Origin: Blastocatellia bacterium
Lineage (GTDB): Bacteria > Acidobacteriota > Blastocatellia > Pyrinomonadales > Pyrinomonadaceae
Assembly: GCA_003175865.1 (NCBI GenBank)
Contig: PSRF01000272.1
Coordinates: forward strand, 1 to 5,476
Length of the DNA stretch: 5,476 bases
Direction of reading: 5' to 3'
Shown: one piece after another, positions 1-5,476 of the stretch
Numbering within the stretch: position 1 is the stretch's first letter
Layout of the letters: each line of letters starts with the position of its first letter
Program-made: the position numbers and the translations under genes
Notes under the pieces: generated by a model
What the model saw: only the letters and a program-made list of their open reading frames with translations
What the model was told of the DNA's origin: nothing
Database searches by the model: none

Positions 1-1127
1 GCAAACAGGATTGTGATCGTCTGACTCACTCCACCGAGTTTGAAAGACTCTGGGTTGTCGAGCATCTGCTTCACGACATATTCGGGTAAGAATCTACTGT
101 AGTTTGCGCGGGCAACTTCTTCGCGCGCGAGTCGTTCGTGAGCACGCGCGTTTTCGACAGCAATTGCTGTTTGCGCCGCTACTGCACTGATCAATTCCAA
201 ATCGTCTGGCTTGAATGCGGCGAAGGGATCAAGACGATCCGCGTACAAAGCTCCATGTACACGTGTTTCAGCCATCAATGGCGCACAGATCGTCGATCGC
301 ACTCCCTGGGAGACGATTGAGTCGACGCCTGCAAATTGTTCGTCCGCGGCAGCGTCCTGCGACAACAACGCCACGCGATCCTTCATTACTTTGCGAGTAA
401 TGGTCCTGCCGATTGAAAGTTTTCGGGCATGAGCCTCAAGCTTGCTGTCACGAGCGCGAACGGCGATCGGATTTAACTCAGCGTCTTCATAGTTTCCATT
501 GTTTCCCGGTTCGGCAAGTAGTGCGACCACACGATCAGCCGGAGTAGATCGAAAGATGACATCAGTGGCCTTTTCAAAGATGGCGTTGAGATCAAAAACG
601 GATCCCAAAGTCTTACTCATTTCATACAGCGCACTGAGAATGTTTGCTTTTCTCTGCAAGGCCTCCAGTACTTTGTCGCGCGCCAGGGCGGGGATGATGT
701 CATCAGTCTTCGAGCGCAGGACAGTGCTCATCACGTCATTTGCCGAGATGAGAAGTTGTGTATGACCCAGCGGCTTGTCGTCATAGCGCACATCGGTCGT
801 GCGCTCTTCAGCAGGTTGCTCAAAACGCAACGTGCTTGCGCCAATCGTGATTCGATCGCCAGTCTTTAGCTGATGTTCAAACTGAGCGTCGCCGTTGATG
901 AAAACTTTGTTGGCACTACGTCGCAACTGACCATTGATCACGGCACCGTCGACGATTGTGAAAGAACCATTGTCCGTGGATTTGATGTGAGCGTGATAGC
1001 GAGAAGCGCGAGGGTCATCCAAAACCACGGCATTATCCGGAGCACGACCGATCGTGCAGATCGCGTGCTCGACGAACTTAAACTCCCACTGGCGTCCACT
1101 TGCGTCGGTGATTTTCAGGTGAGCCAT
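1..1127 (-). CDS. FHA-GAF class III adenylate/guanylate cyclase, 3' part beyond the window
   Basis: My minus-strand translation is open for 375 codons and runs off position 1. Residues about 5-103 form a forkhead-associated domain: GR at 27-28, SRYHA at 42-46, NG at 78-79 and GDRITIG at 90-96, so the usual phosphothreonine-binding positions look intact. Residues about 160-328 form a GAF domain, ending in the typical helix DLELISAVAAQTAIAVENA. Then comes a linker (NYSRFLPEYVVKQML, 342-356) and the first strand of a class III cyclase domain, ITILF followed by a GC that fits Ala; the expected next residue is the metal-binding Asp. Such proteins are cytoplasmic and convert ATP or GTP to a cyclic nucleotide under control of the sensor domains. 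The start is fixed: an in-frame TAG lies five codons upstream (1140-1142) and no other start intervenes. The ribosome binding site (AGGATC) is weak. A FHA-GAF sigma-54 activator is the main alternative, but the linker and ILFA fit a cyclase better. Catalytic residues cannot be seen. Confidence 0.88.
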   Translation of the reverse strand, partial: MAHLKITDASGRQWEFKFVEHAICTIGRAPDNAVVLDDPRASRYHAHIKSTDNGSFTIVDGAVINGQLRRSANKVFINGDAQFEHQLKTGDRITIGASTLRFEQPAEERTTDVRYDDKPLGHTQLLISANDVMSTVLRSKTDDIIPALARDKVLEALQRKANILSALYEMSKTLGSVFDLNAIFEKATDVIFRSTPADRVVALLAEPGNNGNYEDAELNPIAVRARDSKLEAHARKLSIGRTITRKVMKDRVALLSQDAAADEQFAGVDSIVSQGVRSTICAPLMAETRVHGALYADRLDPFAAFKPDDLELISAVAAQTAIAVENARAHERLAREEVARANYSRFLPEYVVKQMLDNPESFKLGGVSQTITILF

Positions 1128-1257
1128 GCGGCGGTGATCCTAACAGCAGGGCGTTAAGCTGACAACAATGTACGGTGTATCAGAGCGCACGTGTCCTTTG
1201 GCCGTCGTCGGCCCTTCGTCGAATCAATCTTATAACGAATAGGTGATTGTGGTTCTG

Positions 1258-1287
1258 TTGGCATTGCGCAGTTCCCGAGCGTATGAT
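1258..1287 (+). promoter_or_regulatory. Sigma-70-like promoter for the two secreted-protein genes
   Basis: TTGGCA (1258-1263, five of six to the -35 consensus) and TATGAT (1282-1287, five of six to the -10 consensus) are separated by 18 nt. This predicts a start near 1294 and a leader of about 29 nt before the ATG at 1323. A second AT-rich hexamer, TATAAC at 1231-1236, has no matching -35 on either strand. I found no convincing promoter for the divergent cyclase gene in the 195-nt spacer. Confidence 0.5.
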
Positions 1288-1309
1288 GCGCGCGCGCTTC
1301 TCACCGTCC

Positions 1310-1315
1310 AAGGAG
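1310..1315 (+). promoter_or_regulatory. Ribosome binding site AAGGAG
   Basis: A near-ideal Shine-Dalgarno sequence sits 7 nt before the ATG at 1323. It decides the start in favour of the ORF whose N-terminus is a signal peptide. Confidence 0.8.
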
Positions 1316-1322
1316 ATCGTTA

Positions 1323-2987
1323 ATGACTCCAATCGTGCGCCTCGGATTACTTATTCTTGCTTCATTCGCCGCGGCAGTTTGTGTTTGTGCCCAAACTCAA
1401 ACCAGGACCAATACCCAGGCAGAAACTGCAACGGTCACTGGTAAAGTCACAATAAAAGGGAAACCAGCTACCGGCATCGTTGTGATGTTACGTCGCTACG
1501 ACGGAGGCAATCCACTTGAAAATTCCGTTCGTGGAACGACAGATCAAGCCGGCGTCTATCGGATCGCGGACATTCCTCCCTCCAGTTACCAGCTCGCAGT
1601 GATCTCGCCCGGCTATGTCATCACTGATTCCGCAGAGATAAGAACGCGCAGTTTGGTCCTAAGCGCCGGAGAAACAGTGACAGACATTAATTTTTCGCTG
1701 GTCCGCGGCGGCGTCATCACAGGGAAGGTCACTGACTCAGAAGGTCACGCGCTTGTTGAGCAACAGGTTTTTATCTATCGAGCAGAAAGCTTCAACCAGA
1801 ACCAGAATCAACGCAACCCCATATATCAGGCGGGCTCAGGAACAACCGATGATCGAGGGATCTATCGCATCTTTGGTATTGCCGCCGGACAGTACAAAGT
1901 TGCCGCTGGTCGTAGCGAAGACACATACCAGGGACCACAGGCTCTGACCCGAGCGATGTATCAACAGGTCTTCTATCCAAACGTTAACGACCAGTCAAAA
2001 GCAACAGTAATCGAAGTAAGCGAAGGCAGTGAGGCTACTGGTATCGACATCTCTCTTGGACCAGCAATGCAAACATTCACTGCTTCGGGACGTACTGTCG
2101 ACGGCGAGAAGATCATCCCTTTGCCAAATATTCGATTTGGAGTCCAACGAATCAGAGGAGATCGTCCGGAGTATGTGAACATGGTCATCACTTCAAATAC
2201 TCAGGGCGATTTTCTCATCGAGAACTTGTTGCCTGGAAAATACCGCGTCTTTATGTTTCCGGAGCCCAACAACATCATGCGCGCTGATGCGGTGGATTTT
2301 GAGGTAGTCGATCATGACCTCACTGGTCTTACTGTCAGAATTTCAAAAGGAGCCAGTATCTCGGGCGTGATTGTTGTGGAACCTGAAGAAAGGACCTCGC
2401 TATCGAAGATAACGAACCTGAATATCGGTGCTTATGTTTCAGCCCCTGGTGCTCCTGGTGGAATTGGACAAGGTGGATCGTCGACTGTTGGACCAGACGG
2501 AACGTTCACGATATCAGGTTTACCAGCTGGAATGGCGAACATCTCACTCTACTCACGCACTGCGCCAAATACTCAGGCGTGGATGGTCACGAGAATCGAA
2601 AGAGACGGTGTCGTTCAACCTCGCGCCTTTGAAATAAAGGATGGTGAACAGATTGTGGGCCTTCGCGTAATCGTCGCACATGGTACTGCGACGTTGCGTG
2701 GCGTCGTCAGTTTCACTAACGGGGAATTACCACCAGCAGGGAGAATCGGCTTGAGGCTGAGTAAACCTGGCGAACAGAATCAATTTATGCGTCCAACTCA
2801 AGTCGATGCGCGTGGTCACTTTATATCTGAAGGGCTAATACCTGGCACTTACGATCTAATCGTGAGCGTAGTTGGTCCAAACTTGAAACCACGAATTGTG
2901 AAACAACAAGTGACTCTGACTGACAACACAATTACCGATGTCACGGTTACTGTAGATTTTTCATCACAACCAACTCCTCAGCCCTGA
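1323..2987 (+). CDS. Secreted multi-module carboxypeptidase-regulatory-like protein, upstream paralogue
   Basis: The 554-residue product begins with a Sec signal peptide: basic R6, a hydrophobic core to about 20 and probable cleavage at VCA|QT, 23/24. Neither Cys in the signal fits a lipobox. After a Gln/Thr-rich linker come about five repeats of the transthyretin-like/Cna-B-like type. They start near residues 38 (VTGKVT), 131 (VITGKVTDSEG), 252 (FTASGRTVDG), 344 (ASISGVI) and 456 (ATLRGVVSF). Each has the diagnostic D-x-x-G-x-(Y/F)-x-(I/F)-x-x-(I/L)-x-x-G-x-Y stretch, for example DDRGIYRIFGIAAGQYKV at 176-193. Modules of this kind are small beta-sandwiches used as structural or binding units in exported proteins; no peptidase catalytic domain is present. 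The mature protein has no Cys, and no transmembrane, LPXTG, PEP-CTERM or type IX sorting tail is seen, so it is probably periplasmic or released. It is first in an operon with the paralogue 9 nt downstream. The substrate or partner is unknown. Confidence 0.9.
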   Translation: MTPIVRLGLLILASFAAAVCVCAQTQTRTNTQAETATVTGKVTIKGKPATGIVVMLRRYDGGNPLENSVRGTTDQAGVYRIADIPPSSYQLAVISPGYVITDSAEIRTRSLVLSAGETVTDINFSLVRGGVITGKVTDSEGHALVEQQVFIYRAESFNQNQNQRNPIYQAGSGTTDDRGIYRIFGIAAGQYKVAAGRSEDTYQGPQALTRAMYQQVFYPNVNDQSKATVIEVSEGSEATGIDISLGPAMQTFTASGRTVDGEKIIPLPNIRFGVQRIRGDRPEYVNMVITSNTQGDFLIENLLPGKYRVFMFPEPNNIMRADAVDFEVVDHDLTGLTVRISKGASISGVIVVEPEERTSLSKITNLNIGAYVSAPGAPGGIGQGGSSTVGPDGTFTISGLPAGMANISLYSRTAPNTQAWMVTRIERDGVVQPRAFEIKDGEQIVGLRVIVAHGTATLRGVVSFTNGELPPAGRIGLRLSKPGEQNQFMRPTQVDARGHFISEGLIPGTYDLIVSVVGPNLKPRIVKQQVTLTDNTITDVTVTVDFSSQPTPQP

Positions 2988-2996
2988 TTAACCTTT

Positions 2997-4742
2997 ATGA
3001 ATGGCAAGCACTCACACCTCTGCTCAATAACGATTGCGCTAGTCGCGTTATGCGCCGGACTCGTACAAGCTCAACAGCCCTCCCCAACTGCCGAACCGTC
3101 AAGCTCAGGTTCGATCAGCGGCAGAGTGGTCACTGATTCCGGTCAGCCTCTCTCAAACGCAACTGTGTTCTTTCGTTCTGCAAACTCATTCACAATGGCC
3201 AGGACGATCTTGACTGATGCCGATGGTAATTTTGAGTTGAAGGGTCTGGATGTCAGTCTGTACACAGTTTCAGCAGCTGTCCCAACTTATGTTTTCCCAC
3301 CGAGAGATCCTGATGCTCAGCCCGTCTACTATCGAATTGGCGACACAGTCAATCTTCAATTAACCAAGGGAGGCGTCATTACAGGAACGGTAGTCAACGC
3401 ATCCGGCGATCCCGTTATTGGTTTGGCAGTACGCGCACTACTAATTCGTGATGGAAATGGCAAACCGACGCACGGAGCTGTTTTCGCCGGTGAGCGATCG
3501 ACAGATGATCGCGGCATTTATCGCATCTACGGACTGGCTCCTGGAACCTACCTTGTCCAGGCTGGCGGCAATCGGAATCAATACCAGCAGGGTCTTTACG
3601 ATCTCGATGCCCCCACCTTCTCACCTTCGTCAAGCCGCGACACGGCGGCAGAGTTCGCTGTCCGAAGCGGTGAGGAAACAACTGCAGACATTCGCTACCG
3701 TGGCGAACCCGGTCGCACCGTCAGTGGCACAGTAAAAGTCCGAACCGGTAACACCAACGGAGTTAACGTTACCTTGACAGCCGTTGGCGATGGCATGTTC
3801 CCGACTGCTACGGCCTTTCAAATACCCCTGGGGAAAGGTTTTGCGTTCTATGGTGTTGCGGATGGCGAATATTACGTTGTTGCCCAAGAGGTGCTCCCAT
3901 CCGACAATCGCACAGCACCAAATCTAGCTTTGTCCGAATCAAAACGCATTACGGTTAAAGGTGCTGACGTCACTGGTCTGGAGTTGGTGACAAATCCCCT
4001 TGCGAATATCAACGGAAAAATCATTTTGGAGTCTTCCAAACTGCCGGATTGCCAAAACAAGCGCCGACCATCATTTCAGGAAACTGTCATTAACCTGATT
4101 CGAAATCCAAAGAGTGATGAAAACGAATCGCCCTCCCTTTATATGAGATTGTTTGCGTCAAGTACGTTTCCAGATAAAGACGGCGTTTTCGTTTTGCGCA
4201 ATTTGCGTCCCGGACAATACACATATGCGCCGAAATTTTTTGCACGCTACTGGTACGTTCAAGCGATCTCGCTTGGCTCCTCCGGAACTGCAAGACCCAC
4301 CACCGCGCGCGTCGACTCTGCACGGCATTGGACTACCATAAAAGGTGGTGACGCGATTACGGGACTAGCGATCACGCTGGCAGAAGGTGCTGCTTCAATC
4401 CGCGGTCGTCTCCAACTAGCGGAGGGCGCTCAACCGCCTCCGAATCTTAAGGTCTTTTTGGTTCCGGCCGAACGCGAGAAGGCAGAAGATTCTTTGAGAT
4501 TTTTTGTTTCAGACGTTGCGGCCGATGGGACTTTTTCGTTGTTCAATTTGCCGCCTGGTCAATACTTCGTTGGCGCTCAAACGGTGGGAGAAAAGGACCC
4601 ACAGACAAATGACAAGTTGCGTCTACCTGATGCCAGCGAAGTGCGAACAAGAATCCGCAAGACGGCCGAAGCAGGAAAAGTCAACGTTGAGTTGAAGCCG
4701 TGTCAAAACCTGAATGACTATCGGCTGCCGTTGTCGCCGTAG
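2997..4742 (+). CDS. Secreted multi-module carboxypeptidase-regulatory-like protein, downstream paralogue
   Basis: The 581-residue product has its own Sec signal peptide (hydrophobic 11-22, probable cleavage VQA|QQ at 25/26), then a Pro/Ser-rich linker and about five beta-sandwich repeats starting near 39 (SISGRVV), 127 (VITGTVV), 241 (TVSGTVKV), 337 (NINGKIIL) and 466 (ASIRGRLQL). The module 2 motif TDDRGIYRIYGLAPGTY (169-185) closely matches the upstream protein, and the module order is the same, so the pair arose by duplication of a whole gene. Module 4 carries an insert around 348-390. The mature protein contains exactly two cysteines, C352 and C569, which could form a disulphide. No enzyme domain or surface anchor is seen. 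There is no Shine-Dalgarno sequence before the ATG. The preceding stop lies four codons upstream in the same frame, so translation probably depends on coupling to the upstream gene. Function beyond an exported structural or binding protein is unknown. Confidence 0.9.
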   Translation: MNGKHSHLCSITIALVALCAGLVQAQQPSPTAEPSSSGSISGRVVTDSGQPLSNATVFFRSANSFTMARTILTDADGNFELKGLDVSLYTVSAAVPTYVFPPRDPDAQPVYYRIGDTVNLQLTKGGVITGTVVNASGDPVIGLAVRALLIRDGNGKPTHGAVFAGERSTDDRGIYRIYGLAPGTYLVQAGGNRNQYQQGLYDLDAPTFSPSSSRDTAAEFAVRSGEETTADIRYRGEPGRTVSGTVKVRTGNTNGVNVTLTAVGDGMFPTATAFQIPLGKGFAFYGVADGEYYVVAQEVLPSDNRTAPNLALSESKRITVKGADVTGLELVTNPLANINGKIILESSKLPDCQNKRRPSFQETVINLIRNPKSDENESPSLYMRLFASSTFPDKDGVFVLRNLRPGQYTYAPKFFARYWYVQAISLGSSGTARPTTARVDSARHWTTIKGGDAITGLAITLAEGAASIRGRLQLAEGAQPPPNLKVFLVPAEREKAEDSLRFFVSDVAADGTFSLFNLPPGQYFVGAQTVGEKDPQTNDKLRLPDASEVRTRIRKTAEAGKVNVELKPCQNLNDYRLPLSP

Positions 4743-4861
4743 AGAAGCCAAATTTAATGAAACTGGGCGTAGTGTGGATAGTGATGTGAGGAGAGTTAGT
4801 ATCGGAAGCTACAAACGGAGCCAATCTAGTGACTAATGAAAAAGTCTCGGACCGAACCCTC

Positions 4862-4897
4862 CCACCCACGGGACTGGGTGGATAATTCAAATATTTT
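4862..4897 (+). terminator. Possible weak intrinsic terminator after the paralogue operon
   Basis: CCACCCA (4862-4868) and TGGGTGG (4875-4881) form a perfect 7-bp stem around the 6-nt loop CGGGAC, 119 nt after the stop codon at 4742. The stem is followed by an AT-rich run ending in TATTTT, but not by an uninterrupted T tract, so termination efficiency is doubtful. The same hairpin is also the left partner of the hairpin at 5024-5043 in the palindromic block and may belong to that element instead. Confidence 0.35.
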
Positions 4898-5019
4898 CTA
4901 CTAGTAACAACCCCTCCGAAAAGTTTGCGCGCTTGCGAACAACGTTGAGTGACAACTCTCAACTTGAAGTCGCAAGCGCGCAAACTTTTCTGTTGCGTCA
5001 GCAGTAGAAATGATCTGAA
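4886..5019. repeat. Large nested palindrome with perfect 21-bp inner arms
   Basis: The outer arms are 4886-4902 and 5003-5019, 17 positions with 14 complementary, including the perfect run TTTCTACT/AGTAGAAA. Inside, 4918-4938 and 4970-4990 are perfect 21-bp inverted repeats beginning GAAAAGTTTGCGCG. The 31-nt loop (4939-4969) contains another stem, GTTGAG (4944-4949) with CTCAAC (4958-4963), extendable by two pairs past a bulged C. CAAC (4908-4911) and GTTG (4992-4995) can pair in the internal loop between outer and inner arms. Nearly the whole 134 nt can therefore fold into one long hairpin on either strand. It could be a foldback or MITE-like element, a structured RNA, or a bidirectional transcription stop. 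No flanking target duplication or transposase is seen. Confidence 0.8.
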
Positions 5020-5023
5020 TCAT

Positions 5024-5043
5024 CCTCCAACTGCCGTTGGAGG
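5024..5043. repeat. Perfect 8-bp hairpin flanking the large palindrome
   Basis: CCTCCAAC (5024-5031) and GTTGGAGG (5036-5043) pair perfectly around a TGCC loop. It lies 4 nt outside the right outer arm of the large palindrome, mirroring the hairpin at 4862-4881, which lies 4 nt outside the left arm. A short ATTTC-CTT-GAAAT palindrome follows at 5045-5057. There is no T tract, so this is unlikely to be a terminator on the plus strand. Confidence 0.75.
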
Positions 5044-5134
5044 TATTTCCTTGAAATCTCATTCTGTCCCTCATGTCCAATAAGTTCACGTCGAGTCATT
5101 TCAATCCAGCAAACGGTACATAATTGCTTCTGAA

Positions 5135-5204
5135 ATAAGTTTTCCGAGACGACAGTTTTCGTCTGCTCTCGAACTTATGAAACGGGTCGATTCAACTTCA
5201 TAAG
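5135..5204. repeat. Two overlapping, mutually exclusive stems
   Basis: Stem one pairs ATAAGTT (5135-5141) with AACTTAT (5172-5178) and continues inward with CGAG/CTCG and ACGA/TCGT around a CAGTTT loop, with bulges on both sides. Stem two pairs CTTATGAA (5174-5181) perfectly with TTCATAAG (5197-5204). Both use 5174-5178, so they cannot form together. If transcribed, this could be a switching structure; if not, it may simply be part of a palindrome-rich repeat. Confidence 0.5.
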
Positions 5205-5289
5205 ACTTCTCTGCCAAAGTCCAGACGAGTGACACTCCGACCTCATTTCGAACCTCCGCACCTGCGTTATAGTTCGTGCTTGCAAAACC

Positions 5290-5319
5290 TTGACGCTCTG
5301 TGAGAGCGCTTGTTAGACT
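5290..5319 (+). promoter_or_regulatory. Candidate promoter of the CarD gene
   Basis: TTGACG (5290-5295, five of six to the -35 consensus) and TAGACT (5314-5319, four of six to the -10 consensus) are separated by 18 nt. TG at 5311-5312 gives an extended -10. The predicted start is near 5326, about 100 nt before the CarD start. The spacer carries a perfect palindrome, CGCTCT-GTG-AGAGCG (5294-5308), placed where a repressor or activator could bind. Confidence 0.35.
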
Positions 5320-5344
5320 CCAATTACTTACCAAACAAAGGGCC

Positions 5345-5361
5345 CGACGCCAATTGCGTCG
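5345..5361 (+). promoter_or_regulatory. Small hairpin in the probable CarD leader
   Basis: CGACGC (5345-5350) and GCGTCG (5356-5361) pair perfectly around CAATT. It lies about 60 nt before the CarD start and, if the promoter at 5290-5319 is right, within its 5' untranslated RNA. No T tract follows, so it is not an intrinsic terminator. Its role is unknown. Confidence 0.35.
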
Positions 5362-5415
5362 CTCAATTACCCCTAGACGTGCGCGTGCGGCGCAGTCGGA
5401 TTTTTCAAAATCGAT

Positions 5416-5421
5416 GGAGGT
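5416..5421 (+). promoter_or_regulatory. Ribosome binding site GGAGGT of the CarD gene
   Basis: GGAGG at 5416-5420 is only 3 nt from the ATG at 5424 but 6 nt from the next codon, GTG at 5427. The spacing slightly favours GTG as the real start; the products would differ by one residue. Confidence 0.65.
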
Positions 5422-5423
5422 GC

Positions 5424-5476
5424 ATGGTGGGCTTCAAAGTCGGCCAGAAAGTCGTTTACCCGAATCATGGAATCGG
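5424..5476 (+). CDS. carD: CarD-family transcriptional regulator, N-terminal fragment
   Basis: Only 17 full codons lie in the window, giving MVGFKVGQKVVYPNHGI plus the GG that begins a glycine codon. The pattern FKVGxxVVYPxHGxG is the hallmark first strands of the CarD/TRCF RNA polymerase-interacting domain. CarD proteins bind the beta subunit of RNA polymerase through this Tudor-like domain and stabilise open complexes at promoters, in the cytoplasm. The C-terminal DNA-binding half is outside the window, so a full CarD cannot be told from a shorter CdnL-type relative. TRCF carries the same fold internally, so it is unlikely given this N-terminal position. The gene has its own ribosome site and a candidate promoter, and is separated from the upstream operon by 681 nt. 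Confidence 0.82.
   Translation, partial: MVGFKVGQKVVYPNHGI

Larger units (their letters stand above)
4743..5423. other. 681-nt gene-free region rich in inverted repeats
   Basis: No ORF here has a convincing start, ribosome site or recognisable product on either strand. From 4743 to 4861 I see nothing distinctive. From 4862 to 5043 three hairpins stand in a symmetric arrangement. From 5135 to 5204 two further stems compete for the same bases. Smaller palindromes lie at 5294-5308 and 5345-5361. The last part holds the probable promoter and ribosome site of the CarD gene. The separate elements are listed individually. Confidence 0.7.

Noticed and set aside
138..1157. Several plus-strand ORFs opposite the first kilobase
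   Set aside because: They are antisense shadows of the FHA-GAF-cyclase frame, which has clear domain motifs.
1287..1297. Alternating GC run (TGCGCGCGCGC) near the predicted transcription start
   Set aside because: It is too short to claim Z-DNA or a regulatory role.
1323..2987. Lipoprotein or metallocarboxypeptidase
   Set aside because: The cysteines in the signal peptide are preceded by Val, not a lipobox residue. Only the regulatory-like repeats are present, without the zinc-binding catalytic domain.
4862..5043. Integron attC site or IS200/IS605 end
   Set aside because: CTCCAAC/GTTGGAG resembles attC core boxes but breaks the RYYYAAC/GTTRRRY consensus at the outer bases. No integrase, cassette or transposase is present.
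4681..5089. Minus-strand ORFs of 100 and 62 codons across the operon end and the palindrome
   Set aside because: They overlap the coding end of the downstream paralogue or lie in palindromic DNA and show no protein-family features.
4998..5099. Minus-strand 33-codon ORF starting one base after the stop of the ORF above (TGA-A-ATG)
   Set aside because: The composition is plausible, but there is no ribosome site and most of it is made of the 5024-5043 hairpin and the right arm of the large palindrome.
4862..5361. Retron-type RNA or CRISPR array
   Set aside because: No reverse transcriptase, Cas gene or regularly spaced direct repeat is present.
5101..5433. Minus-strand frame open for about 110 codons, with a 77-codon ORF from a TTG at 5334
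   Set aside because: It has no Shine-Dalgarno sequence, starts with TTG, runs through the carD ribosome site, promoter and several palindromes, and matches no family I recognise.

Overview
The window most likely comes from an Acidobacteriota genome, perhaps the Blastocatellia/Pyrinomonadales side. This is inferred from the mid-range base composition, the large secreted proteins built from carboxypeptidase-regulatory-like repeats (very common in that phylum), and the FHA-GAF-cyclase and CarD regulators. No 16S or other marker is present, so the assignment is tentative.

Layout. (1) Positions 1-1127, minus strand: N-terminal 375 codons of a FHA-GAF signalling protein that enters a class III nucleotide cyclase domain exactly where the window stops. 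(2) 1128-1322: a divergent intergenic spacer with a good promoter (TTGGCA-18-TATGAT) and a strong ribosome binding site for the plus-strand genes. (3) 1323-2987 and 2997-4742, plus strand: two paralogous secreted proteins. Each has a signal peptide and about five beta-sandwich repeat modules in the same order. They are separated by 9 nt, lie in the same reading frame, and look like an old tandem duplication forming one operon. (4) 4743-5423: a 681-nt stretch without a convincing gene but crowded with inverted repeats. These include a hairpin with perfect 21-bp arms nested inside a longer imperfect palindrome and flanked by two small perfect hairpins, then a pair of mutually exclusive stems, then a promoter-like site with a palindrome in its spacer. 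(5) 5424-5476, plus strand: the first codons of a CarD-family RNA polymerase-binding regulator.

How the parts fit. The FHA-GAF-cyclase would read a phosphothreonine partner and a small ligand and make a cyclic nucleotide. CarD would act at promoters. The paralogous pair is exported, probably to the periplasm or cell surface, with no visible anchor. Nothing ties the three units into one pathway beyond position. The genes are of recognisable families; the least explained part of the window is the palindrome-rich region at about 4862-5361.
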